Below are positions 18,627 to 26,688 of a stretch of 64,000 nt of DNA, piece after piece. The translations under genes were made by a program, and so were the position numbers. The notes under the pieces were generated by a model, which worked only from the letters and a program-made list of their open reading frames with translations, was not told the DNA's origin and searched no databases. Source of the DNA: Aestuariimicrobium kwangyangense DSM 21549 (GTDB lineage Bacteria; Actinomycetota; Actinomycetes; Propionibacteriales; Propionibacteriaceae); NCBI RefSeq assembly GCF_000421525.1, contig NZ_ATXE01000002.1, positions 186,001-250,000 of the forward strand. Reading direction: 5' to 3'. Numbering within the stretch: position 1 is the first letter of the stretch; every line of letters begins with the position of its first letter.

Positions 18627-19343
18627 TCACGCCCGAACCGGGAGGTCGAGCGGGACGCTCACCCAGCGGTGTTCGGTCGGCTGGCCCATCAGCACTCCGC
18701 CGGTCACCTGCGCCACGAGAGGCTCGACCACGAGCCTCGACTCGTCCGCGACGGCCAGCCAGATGGTGGCCCGGGGGCGGCCACCGGAGTCATGGCCGAA
18801 GGTGGTCTCGAGCAGCCTCACCCGGTGCGCGCGCAGCGCCGTCTCGACGCGACCCTGGTCGGAGAGGTCGAGGTCGAGGGGACAGACCCCCACCAGGCTC
18901 CGCTGACACCATGCCGCCTGCGCCAGGGCCGCCCCGACTGCCTGCCCGTAGGCGCGGGTCAGGCCACCAGCGCCCAGTTTCACCCCACCGAACCACCGGC
19001 TGACGACGGCCAGCACGTTCGTGGTCGGTGGCGCCCCAGTGCCCGTGCCCGGGGCATGCCCGTCGATGGTGTGACCCAGCAAGGCGTTCAGCATGGGCAC
19101 CCCGGCCGTGCCGGAGGGTTCCCCGTCGTCATTGGATCGCTGCAGTTCTCGTCGGGGGCCGATGACGAAGGCCGTGCAGTGGTGCCTGGCCTGGGGGTGG
19201 CGGGAGCGCACCTCGGCGATGGCGGCGCGGGCCTCGTCCTCGGTGCGCACCCTGAGCAGGCTGGTACGGAAGACCGACTTGCGGACGACGAGTTCGACCG
19301 CTTCCGGGGCCGGATCGGCCAGTTCGGCATGGGCCTGGCTCAC
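18627..19343 (-). CDS. YigZ / IMPACT family protein
   Basis: 238 residues. The family signature SNDDGEPSGTAGVPML is near residue 84, with ARHHCTAFVIG before it and VSRWFGGVKLGAGGLTRAYG after it; a C-terminal ferredoxin-like domain (DUF1949 type) ends the protein. The family is implicated in translation or nucleotide binding, but the reaction is unknown. The GTG at 19343 overlaps the upstream stop as GTGA, so translational coupling is likely; GTG at 19361 would add six residues. Confidence 0.87.
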   Translation of the reverse strand: MSQAHAELADPAPEAVELVVRKSVFRTSLLRVRTEDEARAAIAEVRSRHPQARHHCTAFVIGPRRELQRSNDDGEPSGTAGVPMLNALLGHTIDGHAPGTGTGAPPTTNVLAVVSRWFGGVKLGAGGLTRAYGQAVGAALAQAAWCQRSLVGVCPLDLDLSDQGRVETALRAHRVRLLETTFGHDSGGRPRATIWLAVADESRLVVEPLVAQVTGGVLMGQPTEHRWVSVPLDLPVRA

Positions 19344-19786
19344 ACCAACGTCACCAGCCACAGCGTCAGCCCAGCGGCCCCGCAGGCCAACAGCACGCTG
19401 ACGAAGGTGCCGATGATGAACCGCTCCGCCACACCGGTCTCCGGCGCCTTCAGTTCGGGGTAGCGAGCCAGCCCCTTGACCGCCAACGCGATGGCGAGGC
19501 CCTCGGGGTAGTGGGCAAGGAGCGAGGCGAACACGGCGAGACGTTCGAGCACGCCGATCCAGGCCCCGCCACGCAGGGTGACGGCCGCAGCCTGGGCACC
19601 CAGGGGCGGCTGGTCGGCCGGTTCGGGGTGAGGGGGTGCCGATCGGACGGGGTCCGGGTGCTGCCGACTGTGGCGATCAGACATCGAGTCGGCCATCCGG
19701 AACACGGCGGTGACGACCCGTCCGCCGAGCAGGGTGACGAGCAGGCCCATTCCCACGACGATGCCGACGTGGGCCCAGTCGATCAT
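19340..19786 (-). CDS. Membrane protein of the SatD operon
   Basis: 148 residues with a hydrophobic helix at 7-30, a polar His/Pro-rich loop (35-65), and two to three helices from 75 to the end. No named family is recognised with certainty. It overlaps the stop of the SatD gene as ATGA and is overlapped in turn by the YigZ start, so the three genes form one transcript. GGGAGG at 19795-19800 is a good ribosome site. In Firmicutes SatD-type genes are often followed by a DUF3307 membrane protein; this is a comparable arrangement, not clear homology. Confidence 0.75.
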   Translation of the reverse strand: MIDWAHVGIVVGMGLLVTLLGGRVVTAVFRMADSMSDRHSRQHPDPVRSAPPHPEPADQPPLGAQAAAVTLRGGAWIGVLERLAVFASLLAHYPEGLAIALAVKGLARYPELKAPETGVAERFIIGTFVSVLLACGAAGLTLWLVTLV

Positions 19787-20427
19787 GATGTGCCTCCCGC
19801 GTGCAGCTGACCCAACAGATGCTCGCACAGGTCTGCCAGGCGGTTGACGAGCTGGTGCTCGGCCGCGCGCAGGCGCTGGCTGACGGCAGAGGGCGTGATA
19901 CCCAGACGCGACGCCGCGGCGGCACCGCTGAGACCCTGCTCGACGAGGTCGACCACCTGCCACCCCTCGGGACTGCGACGGGCCAGGCACGACACGAGGG
20001 CGAGCAGCGCAGTCTCCGCATGGCGGGCCAACGTCTCGGCCTCCGATGCCTCAGCCGAGACCCGTATCCGCACGGGTTGGCTGTGCTGGTCGACGGCCAG
20101 GCGGGCGGCGACATAGGCGGCCCCCCGAGCCTCTCGGGTGGAGCCGGGCAGTGGCTCCTCCACGGTGCCCACTCCGACGCCGATGCGGAACTCGCCGAGG
20201 CGGGTCAGGGCTGACACGGCCGCGACCACCGCGGACGCTTGGTCCGTCAGTCCCTGCAGCTCGTCGCCTGCCGTGCGCTCGAAGCCGAGGGCCAACCCGT
20301 CCAGACCCGACAGCGTCGTCAGGGCGGCGGGCACCCGGTCGGTGTTCTGCTGTGAACGACGCTGGTCGGCGGTGATGGCGAACCACCACCGCCGACCAGC
20401 GGAATCGCTTGAGCTCTCAGCCTTCAT
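19783..20427 (-). CDS. SatD-type helix-turn-helix protein
   Basis: 214 residues. The N-terminal half (WFAITADQRRSQ, then ERTAGDELQGLTDQ, then RIGVGVGTVE) follows the nucleotidyl-cyclase-like fold of SatD-family proteins. The C-terminal half has a helix-turn-helix, SGAAAASRLGITPSAVSQRL, near residues 166-185. That pairing suggests a ligand-sensing transcription factor. A TACACT -10 exactly 6 nt before the ATG at 20427 sets the start and implies a leaderless mRNA. A palindrome abutting that -10 suggests autorepression. It heads a three-gene operon. Confidence 0.75.
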   Translation of the reverse strand: MKAESSSDSAGRRWWFAITADQRRSQQNTDRVPAALTTLSGLDGLALGFERTAGDELQGLTDQASAVVAAVSALTRLGEFRIGVGVGTVEEPLPGSTREARGAAYVAARLAVDQHSQPVRIRVSAEASEAETLARHAETALLALVSCLARRSPEGWQVVDLVEQGLSGAAAASRLGITPSAVSQRLRAAEHQLVNRLADLCEHLLGQLHAGGTS

Positions 20428-20433
20428 TGCCAC

Positions 20434-20452
20434 AGTGTAAGCCTTCAGGCTT
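20434..20452 (-). promoter_or_regulatory. SatD operon promoter and overlapping palindrome
   Basis: The minus-strand -10 TACACT occupies 20439-20434, followed by 6 nt and the ATG. Immediately upstream, 20439-20452 is the palindrome AAGCCT-TC-AGGCTT (6-bp arms), overlapping the -10 by one base. CTTCAGG is repeated next to it. A protein bound here would block the polymerase. Confidence 0.55.
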
Positions 20453-20472
20453 CAGGCAGAAGGGGACGAGGC

Positions 20473-21279
20473 TCAGTCGAGCTGCCAACTGCGCTTGCTG
20501 AGCCCGAACCAGAAGCCGTCAACCGTCGACGTGATCTTCGGTGAGGGGTTGGACTCCATGGCGGCCCCCAGCGAGATGTAGAGCGGGGCCCAATGCTCAC
20601 TGCGGGGGTGCGCGATCGTGGCGGCAGGTGCCTGCTGCTCGTAGTTCAGCAGGGCGTCGACGTCATGGGCGTCCATGCGTTCGGCGGCCCAGGCGTCGAA
20701 CTCGGTGCTCCAGGTCGGTGCCGGCGCATCGGCGGGGGCGTTGGGATTGAACCCACGAAGGTTGTGCGTCGTGAACCCCGAACCGACGATCAGCACACCC
20801 TGGTCACGCAGCGGTGCCAGCCGTCGTCCGAGGTCGTACAGCTTCTCGGGGGCGAGGGTGGGCATCGACAACTGCAGCACCGGCACGTCGGCCTCGGGGA
20901 ACATCTCGACCAGAGGCACGTACGCGCCGTGGTCCAGTCCGCGCTCCGGGTCGGTGTAGAGGGGCGTCTCCCCGCCGATCAGCTTCGAGATGTCGGTCGC
21001 CAGACCCGGCGCGACGGGTGCGTCGTAGGTCACCTGGTAATAGCGCTCGGGGAATCCCCAGAAGTCGTACACCAGAGGGGTGCCCTGCACCGTGCTCGAG
21101 ACGGTGAGGGGCGCCTGTTCCCAGTGCGCCGAGACCATCAGGATGGCGCTGGGCTTGCCGGCGGCTGTCTGCAGCGCGCCGGACCAGTCGGCCAACTGGC
21201 GGGTCCAGGTCTGGTCATCGGCGAGCGGGGGAGCCCCATGCGAGAGATAGAGGACGGGCTGGCGTTCGACGGAGGACAT
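20473..21279 (-). CDS. Class III extradiol dioxygenase, DODA/YgiD type
   Basis: 268 residues. LYLSHGAPPL at the N-terminus and SAHWEQAPL carry the two zinc/iron-binding histidines, and LDHGAYVPL and SGFTTHNLR complete the family active site. Relatives (YgiD, plant DODA) open catechol rings such as DOPA with a metal. The natural substrate here is unknown. The ATG at 21279 is chosen because the family begins just before this SHG motif; an upstream in-frame ATG is poorly supported. A CTTCA-TGTG-TGAAG dyad lies just upstream of the start and could be an operator. Confidence 0.88.
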   Translation of the reverse strand: MSSVERQPVLYLSHGAPPLADDQTWTRQLADWSGALQTAAGKPSAILMVSAHWEQAPLTVSSTVQGTPLVYDFWGFPERYYQVTYDAPVAPGLATDISKLIGGETPLYTDPERGLDHGAYVPLVEMFPEADVPVLQLSMPTLAPEKLYDLGRRLAPLRDQGVLIVGSGFTTHNLRGFNPNAPADAPAPTWSTEFDAWAAERMDAHDVDALLNYEQQAPAATIAHPRSEHWAPLYISLGAAMESNPSPKITSTVDGFWFGLSKRSWQLD

Positions 21280-21384
21280 TTGCTTCACACATGAAGTAAC
21301 GCACGTCAGGGGGTCAATGTTCCCAGGGTTGCCAATCTTCGCCATCGGGCGAGCCGGGGCATCGTCAGCGTGCACAATGCCGCC

Positions 21385-21768
21385 ATGCCCGCACCCCTGC
21401 TGCACCAGGTCGCCCTCCGTGCCGATGACCTCGTCCGCGCGACCGAGTTCTGGTCGTCCACGCTGGGAGCGACACCCATCGCACGGTTCGACCCACCGGG
21501 ACTCTCCTTCCTGTGGCTGGGTGGGACGAGACTGTTGCTCGACCGCGGGGCGCCCTCAGGGCTGGTCTACCTGCGGGTCGAGTCAGTGCGTCGGGAAGTC
21601 GAACGGCTGCGCACCGAGGGGGTGGTCATCGAGACCGAACCCGACGTGATCTTCACCGACACCGATGGCACCTTCGGGGAGGCCGGGGTCGACGAGTGGA
21701 TGGCCTTCGTGCGTGACAGTGAGGGCAATCTCGTCGGCCTCGCCTCGCGTGAGCCGATCCCCGACTGA
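21385..21768 (+). CDS. VOC / glyoxalase superfamily protein
   Basis: 127 residues. The two beta-alpha-beta-beta-beta halves of the VOC fold are readable: LLHQVALRADDLVRATEFW at the start and DEWMAFVRDSEGNLVGLAS at the end. Metal-type residues (His in LHQVAL, Glu in SEGNLVGL) are kept, so it could be an enzyme or a resistance-type binding protein. The substrate is not determinable. CACAAT lies 6 nt before the ATG, a weak leaderless promoter. It faces away from the dioxygenase gene. Confidence 0.85.
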   Translation: MPAPLLHQVALRADDLVRATEFWSSTLGATPIARFDPPGLSFLWLGGTRLLLDRGAPSGLVYLRVESVRREVERLRTEGVVIETEPDVIFTDTDGTFGEAGVDEWMAFVRDSEGNLVGLASREPIPD

Positions 21769-21837
21769 CCGCAGGTCGGGAAAAGTCCCGGACGGTGCTG
21801 GACACGAGCGCCGGGGCATGACAAGAATGCTCCTACG

Positions 21838-21853
21838 TTTACAACGCTGTAAA
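21838..21853. promoter_or_regulatory. LacI-type operator before the arabinofuranosidase operon
   Basis: TTTACA-ACGC-TGTAAA: perfect 6-bp arms around a central CG, the form expected for LacI/CcpA-family operators. It ends just before the ribosome site (CGGAGG, 21855-21860) and 11 nt before the ATG. No LacI-family gene occurs in the window, so the regulator is encoded elsewhere. Confidence 0.7.
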
Positions 21854-21864
21854 TCGGAGGCCGC

Positions 21865-23373
21865 ATGTCATCACACCATCGGATCGTCCCGGAGTTCGCC
21901 GTGGGCCCCCTCAATCGCCGCATCTTCGGCACCTTCGTCGAACACATGGGGCGGTGCGTCTACACCGGGATCCACGAGCCCGACCACCCGACGGCCGACG
22001 AGCACGGCTTCCGCGGTGACGTCGAAGCCCTGGTGCGTGAACTGGGCGCGACCCTGGTTCGCTACCCCGGCGGCAACTTCGTCAGTGCCTACCAGTGGGA
22101 GGACGGGGTGGGCCCGGTCGAGGACCGTCCTCGTCGGCTCGACTTCGCCTGGCGGTCGATCGAGACCAACCAGGTGGGCACCAACGAGTTCCTGGCCTGG
22201 TGCGGCAGGGTCGGCATGGAACCGCTGCTGGCGGTCAACCTCGGCACCCGTGGGCTCACCGAGGCGATGGACTACCTGCAGTACGTCAACTCCCCAGCGG
22301 GGACGACCCTGGCCGACAAGCGGGTCGAGCACGGGGTGGAACAGCCCTGGGGCGTGCGGCTGTGGTGCCTGGGGAACGAGATGGACGGTCCCTGGCAGAT
22401 CGGCCACAAGACTCCCCAGGAGTACGGACGACTGGCCCAGGAGGTCGGGAACGCGTTCAAGCGCTACGACGAGTCCCTCGAACTGGTCGCGTGCGGGTCG
22501 TCGTCCCACGCCATGCCGACCTTCGGCGAATGGGAACGGGTCGTGCTCGAGGCATGCTTCGACCACGTCGACCACATCAGCGCGCACGCCTACTACGAAC
22601 CCATCGACGGTGACCGGGTCAGCTTCCTCGCCTGCTCGGAGGACATGAGTCGCCACATCGACGACGTGGTCGCCACTGCGGACGCCGTCGCGGCGGCGCG
22701 GGGGTCGTCCAAGCGGTTCACGGTGAGCTTCGACGAGTGGAACGTCTGGTTCCAGGAACGCTGGCAGGGCGAGAACAGTGTCGAGATCACCGAGAAGCCA
22801 CCGCTCATCGAGGACGTCTACTCCGCCATGGACGCCGTGGTGGTGGGGTCGCTGCTGATCACCCTGATGAGGCACACGGACCGGGTCGGCATCGCCTGTC
22901 AGGCCCAACTGGTCAACATCATCGCGCCCATCCTCACCGAGGCGGGCGGACGAGCGTGGAAGCAGGCCATCTTCGAGCCGTTCGCGCTGACCTCGCGCCA
23001 TGCCCGCGGCACTGTGCTGCGCCTGGCGGGCACCAGCCCCCTGATCGACACGCCCCGATTCGGGCAGGTCGAACAGGTGTGGGCCACCGCCACCCATGAT
23101 CCGCAGACCGGCGACGTGGCCGTGTTCTGCTGCAACCGATCGGTCGACCGATCGATCGAGTGGACCCTCGACCTGTCAAGCTTCGCCGGAACAGCACTGG
23201 TCGACCACGTCACCGTCGAGGCCGCCGATGACCCCGATCGGTACAACACTGCCGATGACCCCGATCGGGTCGTCCCCGTCCCCGGCACCTCGTCCCTCGC
23301 GGACGGGGTGCTCACCACACAGTTGGCGCCCATGTCGTGGCACTGCCTGCGGCTCACCTCGAACCCGAGCTGA
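21865..23373 (+). CDS. Alpha-L-arabinofuranosidase, GH51
   Basis: 502 residues, a typical GH51 length. The acid/base Glu172 is in GNEMDGPWQ and the nucleophile Glu291 in FDEWNVWF. RYPGGNFVSAYQWEDG marks the substrate-binding barrel strand, and a C-terminal beta domain ends the protein. It releases L-arabinose from arabinoxylan or arabinan oligosaccharides. There is no signal peptide, so it acts in the cytosol on imported oligosaccharides. It is the first gene of an operon with an ABC sugar importer. Confidence 0.95.
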   Translation: MSSHHRIVPEFAVGPLNRRIFGTFVEHMGRCVYTGIHEPDHPTADEHGFRGDVEALVRELGATLVRYPGGNFVSAYQWEDGVGPVEDRPRRLDFAWRSIETNQVGTNEFLAWCGRVGMEPLLAVNLGTRGLTEAMDYLQYVNSPAGTTLADKRVEHGVEQPWGVRLWCLGNEMDGPWQIGHKTPQEYGRLAQEVGNAFKRYDESLELVACGSSSHAMPTFGEWERVVLEACFDHVDHISAHAYYEPIDGDRVSFLACSEDMSRHIDDVVATADAVAAARGSSKRFTVSFDEWNVWFQERWQGENSVEITEKPPLIEDVYSAMDAVVVGSLLITLMRHTDRVGIACQAQLVNIIAPILTEAGGRAWKQAIFEPFALTSRHARGTVLRLAGTSPLIDTPRFGQVEQVWATATHDPQTGDVAVFCCNRSVDRSIEWTLDLSSFAGTALVDHVTVEAADDPDRYNTADDPDRVVPVPGTSSLADGVLTTQLAPMSWHCLRLTSNPS

Positions 23374-23400
23374 CCACCTCCAACCGAAGGGAAAGATCCA

Positions 23401-24756
23401 ATGACGAATCACCTCCCAACCTCCGTGACCACCTCGCTCAGCCGGCGTGGCCTGCTCGGTGCAGGTGTCGGCGGCAGCGCCGCCCTCGGCCTCTCGGCCT
23501 GCGGCGGCAGCTCGTCTCCGGGCAAGGCCGGTCCGACCGCCGCATCCGGATCGGGTGGTGCCGAGGGCTACGACGGCCCCGAGGTCACCCTGCAGTACTG
23601 GAACGGCCTGACCGGTGGTGACGGCCCCATCATGAAGAAGCTCGTCGGCGAATTCATGAAGGCCAACCCGAAGATCAAGGTGGTGACCACAGCCATCGCC
23701 TGGGCTGACTTCTTCCAGAAGTTGCCCGCGGCCGTCTCGAACGGCAAGGGCCCCGAGATCGCGTTGATGCACGTCTCCGACATCGCCACCATGGGCGCCC
23801 GCAAGGTGATCCAGCCCATCGACGACGTGATCAAGGGCCTCAACCTCTCCGAGAGCGACTTCCCCTCGAACGTGTGGAAGGCCGCCTTCTACAACAACGA
23901 CCAGTACGCCATGCCGCTCGACCTGCACCCCGCCGGTCTCTACTACAACACCACCGTGATGGAGAAGGTCGGGCTCGACCCGACCAAGCCCCCCACCACC
24001 AAGGACGAGTTCATGGCCGCTCTCGACGCCTGCAAGAGCAAGGGCGTGCAGGGCTACTGGGTCTCGGCGCTCAGCGTCGGCGGACTGGTCGCCCAGTCGA
24101 TGATCTTCCAGAACGGCGGCTACATGGAGGACGAGACCGGCACCAAGACCGGCTTCGGTGATCAGGCCGCCATCGACGCCATCACCTTCTTCAAGTCCCT
24201 GATCGACGGGGGTTACTCGCCCAAGAACGCCGCTGGCGATGCGGACTGGGTGAGCTTCCAGAACGACAAGGCTGCCTTCATGATCAACGGCCCGTGGATG
24301 GTCACCCCCTGCAAGGAGATCTCCAAGTTGAAGTGGGGGTGTGCACCGGTGCCGATCCTGGGCAAGGACCAGAAAACCTGGGGCGGTTCCCACTGCTTCA
24401 CCCTGCCCGTGCAGAAGTCGAACGATGCCAACAAGCAGAAGGCGGCGCGTGTCTTCCTCAACTGGATGGGCAACCACTCCGTGGGCTGGGCCGAGGCGGG
24501 CATGGTGCCGGCGCGGACCTCGGTGCGCGACAGCGAGGAGTTCAAGAAGTACTCCGAGGTGACGCAGTTCGAGAAGATGATCGACTGGGTGCAGTTCCCG
24601 CCGCTCAAGCCCGGTGTCGCCGATGCCGAGAGCGAGTGGGGCCCCGCGGTCAGCAACGCCATGCTCGGCAAGAAGCCGGTCGACGTGGCCCTCAAGGAGG
24701 CAGCCGTGAAGGGTGACAAGATCCTGGCCGCGAACCAGAAGAAGTACGGGTACTGA
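23401..24756 (+). CDS. ABC sugar transporter, solute-binding lipoprotein
   Basis: 451 residues. The N-terminus has a twin-Arg-like SRRGLLGAG and a lipobox ending LSAC, so the mature protein is a lipoprotein that may be exported folded. The body is a carbohydrate-binding protein of the family 1 type (LQYWNGLTGGDGPIM; ALMHVSDIA; PAGLYYNTTVMEKVG). By context the ligand is an arabinose-containing oligosaccharide; this is inference. GAAGGG upstream of the ATG is a good ribosome site. The stop overlaps the first permease start by one base (TGATG). Confidence 0.93.
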   Translation: MTNHLPTSVTTSLSRRGLLGAGVGGSAALGLSACGGSSSPGKAGPTAASGSGGAEGYDGPEVTLQYWNGLTGGDGPIMKKLVGEFMKANPKIKVVTTAIAWADFFQKLPAAVSNGKGPEIALMHVSDIATMGARKVIQPIDDVIKGLNLSESDFPSNVWKAAFYNNDQYAMPLDLHPAGLYYNTTVMEKVGLDPTKPPTTKDEFMAALDACKSKGVQGYWVSALSVGGLVAQSMIFQNGGYMEDETGTKTGFGDQAAIDAITFFKSLIDGGYSPKNAAGDADWVSFQNDKAAFMINGPWMVTPCKEISKLKWGCAPVPILGKDQKTWGGSHCFTLPVQKSNDANKQKAARVFLNWMGNHSVGWAEAGMVPARTSVRDSEEFKKYSEVTQFEKMIDWVQFPPLKPGVADAESEWGPAVSNAMLGKKPVDVALKEAAVKGDKILAANQKKYGY

Positions 24757-25667
24757 TGGCTGCCGCCGAAGCGAGGCTCTCGTCCAGACTCCGGCACCAC
24801 CACCCACTGACGCCGTACCTGTTCATCGCTCCGTACGTGGTGCTGCTGTTCGGGTTCGTGTTGTGGCCGGCGGTGTTCGGCTTCTGGATCAGCCTGCACG
24901 ACTGGGACTTCCTGCTCGCCTCGAAGCCCTTCGTGGGACTGCAGAACTACGCCAACCTGCTCGACTCGACCTCGACCACCTACGACCCGTTCTGGAACGG
25001 CATGAAGAACACGTTCATCTTCACCGTGATCAGCGTGCCGTTCCTGGTGGTGATCCCGTTGGCGCTCGCGGTGATGCTCAACCGCAAGTTCCCGGGGAGG
25101 ACCGTTTTCAGGGCGCTGATCTTCGCCCCGTTCGTGCTGGGGATCTCAGTGATCGGGCTGCTGTTCACCTACCTGTTCGACGCCCGCTACGGCCTGATCA
25201 ACGAGATGCTGAGCTGGGTGGGGGTGCCCGAGATCGGGTGGCTGACCACCCAGCCGGCGGCGTGGATCGGCCTGGTGATCGTCACCATCTGGTGGACGAT
25301 CGGCTTCAACGCCATCATCTTCCTGGCAGGGATGCAGGCGATCAGCGCCCAGCAGTACGAGGCGGCCGAACTGGACGGGGCAGGAGGCTGGGGCAAGTTC
25401 CGACATGTCACCATCCCCGGACTGCGCAACGTCTTCATCTTCGTGCTGACAACCACGATCCTGGCGAGCGCCAACATGTTCGGGCAGTCCTACCTGATCA
25501 CCTCCGGGGGGCCCGGGGACTCGACCCGCACGGCGATCATGGTGATGACCGAGGAGGGCCTGCGCCAGTTCAGGATGGGGTCGGCCTCGGCCATGAGCTA
25601 CGTGCTCGCACTGTTCCTCGCAGTGGTCTCGGTGGCCAATTTCTTCGTGATGAGGGAGCGCTCATGA
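24756..25667 (+). CDS. ABC sugar transporter permease 1 (MalF-like)
   Basis: 303 residues with six membrane helices. The coupling motif EAAELDGAGGWGKFRHVTIPG (residues near 205-225) is the binding-protein-dependent permease EAA loop. The family-typical N-terminal LFIAPYVVLLFGFVLWPAVFG is also present. It pairs with the next gene to form the channel. Confidence 0.94.
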   Translation: MAAAEARLSSRLRHHHPLTPYLFIAPYVVLLFGFVLWPAVFGFWISLHDWDFLLASKPFVGLQNYANLLDSTSTTYDPFWNGMKNTFIFTVISVPFLVVIPLALAVMLNRKFPGRTVFRALIFAPFVLGISVIGLLFTYLFDARYGLINEMLSWVGVPEIGWLTTQPAAWIGLVIVTIWWTIGFNAIIFLAGMQAISAQQYEAAELDGAGGWGKFRHVTIPGLRNVFIFVLTTTILASANMFGQSYLITSGGPGDSTRTAIMVMTEEGLRQFRMGSASAMSYVLALFLAVVSVANFFVMRERS

Positions 25668-26587
25668 CCACGACCGTCGATGACCCCACCCAGCAGACGT
25701 CGGTGGGGTCCGAGTCCAGCCGACGGATGACCCACAAGCGGTCGTACAACCGCGACCGCAACGGACCGATCTTCTACGTGGTGCTGGTGCTGATCGCGCT
25801 GCTGTTCATCGTGCCGGTGCTGTGGATGTTCCTGACCTCGTTCCGTGTCTCGGAGGAGACCAGGGCCATTCCCATCCAGCTGATCCCGCGACACTTCTCG
25901 CTGCGGGGTTACCGGATGATCTTCGACCCGGCCAGTGATTCGGCCGGCGCCAATCCGGTGCCACGGTGGTTCCTGAACTCGTTGGTGGTCTCGACACTGG
26001 GCACCATCTGGAACCTGGTGGTGGCGGCCATGGCTGCGTATCCCTTGGCGAGGATGCAGTTCCGTGGCAGGAACCTCTTGTTCGGCACCCTGATCGCGAC
26101 GATGTTCATCCCGGGCTTCATCTTCCTGATGCCCAACTACCTGACGATGGACAAACTGCAGTGGCTCGACAGCTACTGGGCGCTGGTGGTCCCGGGCGCC
26201 GCCGGTGCCTTCGGGGTGTTCTTCCTGCGCCAGTTCTTCCTCTCGATCCCGAGGGAACTCGAGGAGAGCGCGTTGATCGATGGTGCCAACCAGTGGACGA
26301 TCTTCACCCGCATCATCCTGCCGCTCAGCAAACCGGCGCTGGTGACCTTGGCGACACTGAGTTTCCTGGGTCACTGGAACGACTTCATCTGGCCGCTGTT
26401 CGTCCTGTTCAGTCCCGAGAAGTTGACCCTCGCCCCGGGACTGGCGACCCTCAAGGGCGCCTATGTCACGGACTATCCCGTGGTGATGGCAGGTGCGACG
26501 GTGGCCGCAGTACCGGTGCTGATCCTCTACGTGATCCTGCAGCGATACGTCATCGAGGGGGTCGCCTCGAGCGGTCTGAAGGGCTGA
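25664..26587 (+). CDS. ABC sugar transporter permease 2 (MalG-like)
   Basis: 307 residues, six helices preceded by a hydrophilic N-terminal tail of about 30 residues. The EAA loop reads EESALIDGANQWTIFTRIIL near residue 205. The start overlaps the previous stop as ATGA. No ATPase follows; as in many actinobacterial sugar operons, a shared MsmK/MsiK-type ATPase elsewhere probably powers the importer. Confidence 0.94.
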   Translation: MTTTVDDPTQQTSVGSESSRRMTHKRSYNRDRNGPIFYVVLVLIALLFIVPVLWMFLTSFRVSEETRAIPIQLIPRHFSLRGYRMIFDPASDSAGANPVPRWFLNSLVVSTLGTIWNLVVAAMAAYPLARMQFRGRNLLFGTLIATMFIPGFIFLMPNYLTMDKLQWLDSYWALVVPGAAGAFGVFFLRQFFLSIPRELEESALIDGANQWTIFTRIILPLSKPALVTLATLSFLGHWNDFIWPLFVLFSPEKLTLAPGLATLKGAYVTDYPVVMAGATVAAVPVLILYVILQRYVIEGVASSGLKG

Positions 26588-26600
26588 GTCCTCGTCGCCG

Positions 26601-26636
26601 GGATCGTCCTGGACGCCAGGATTGTCCTGGACGTCG
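26601..26636. repeat. Two-copy 18-bp tandem repeat
   Basis: Units at 26601-26618 and 26619-26636 share 15 of 18 bases, with a partial third copy starting at 26637. The repeat lies between the permease stop and the hairpin at 26651, outside any supported gene. Confidence 0.5.
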
Positions 26637-26650
26637 GGATCAGCCGAGGG

Positions 26651-26688
26651 GGGATGGGCCCCGGGGTGTCAGACCCCGGGCCCGTCCC
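26651..26688. terminator. Bidirectional terminator hairpin
   Basis: GGGATGGG (26651-26658) pairs with CCCGTCCC (26681-26688) with one G-T pair, and CCCCGGGG pairs with CCCCGGG around the loop TGTCAGA, with a single bulge. The hairpin spans the stop codon of the minus-strand PAC2 gene and lies downstream of the permease gene, so it can end transcripts from both sides. Confidence 0.6.
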
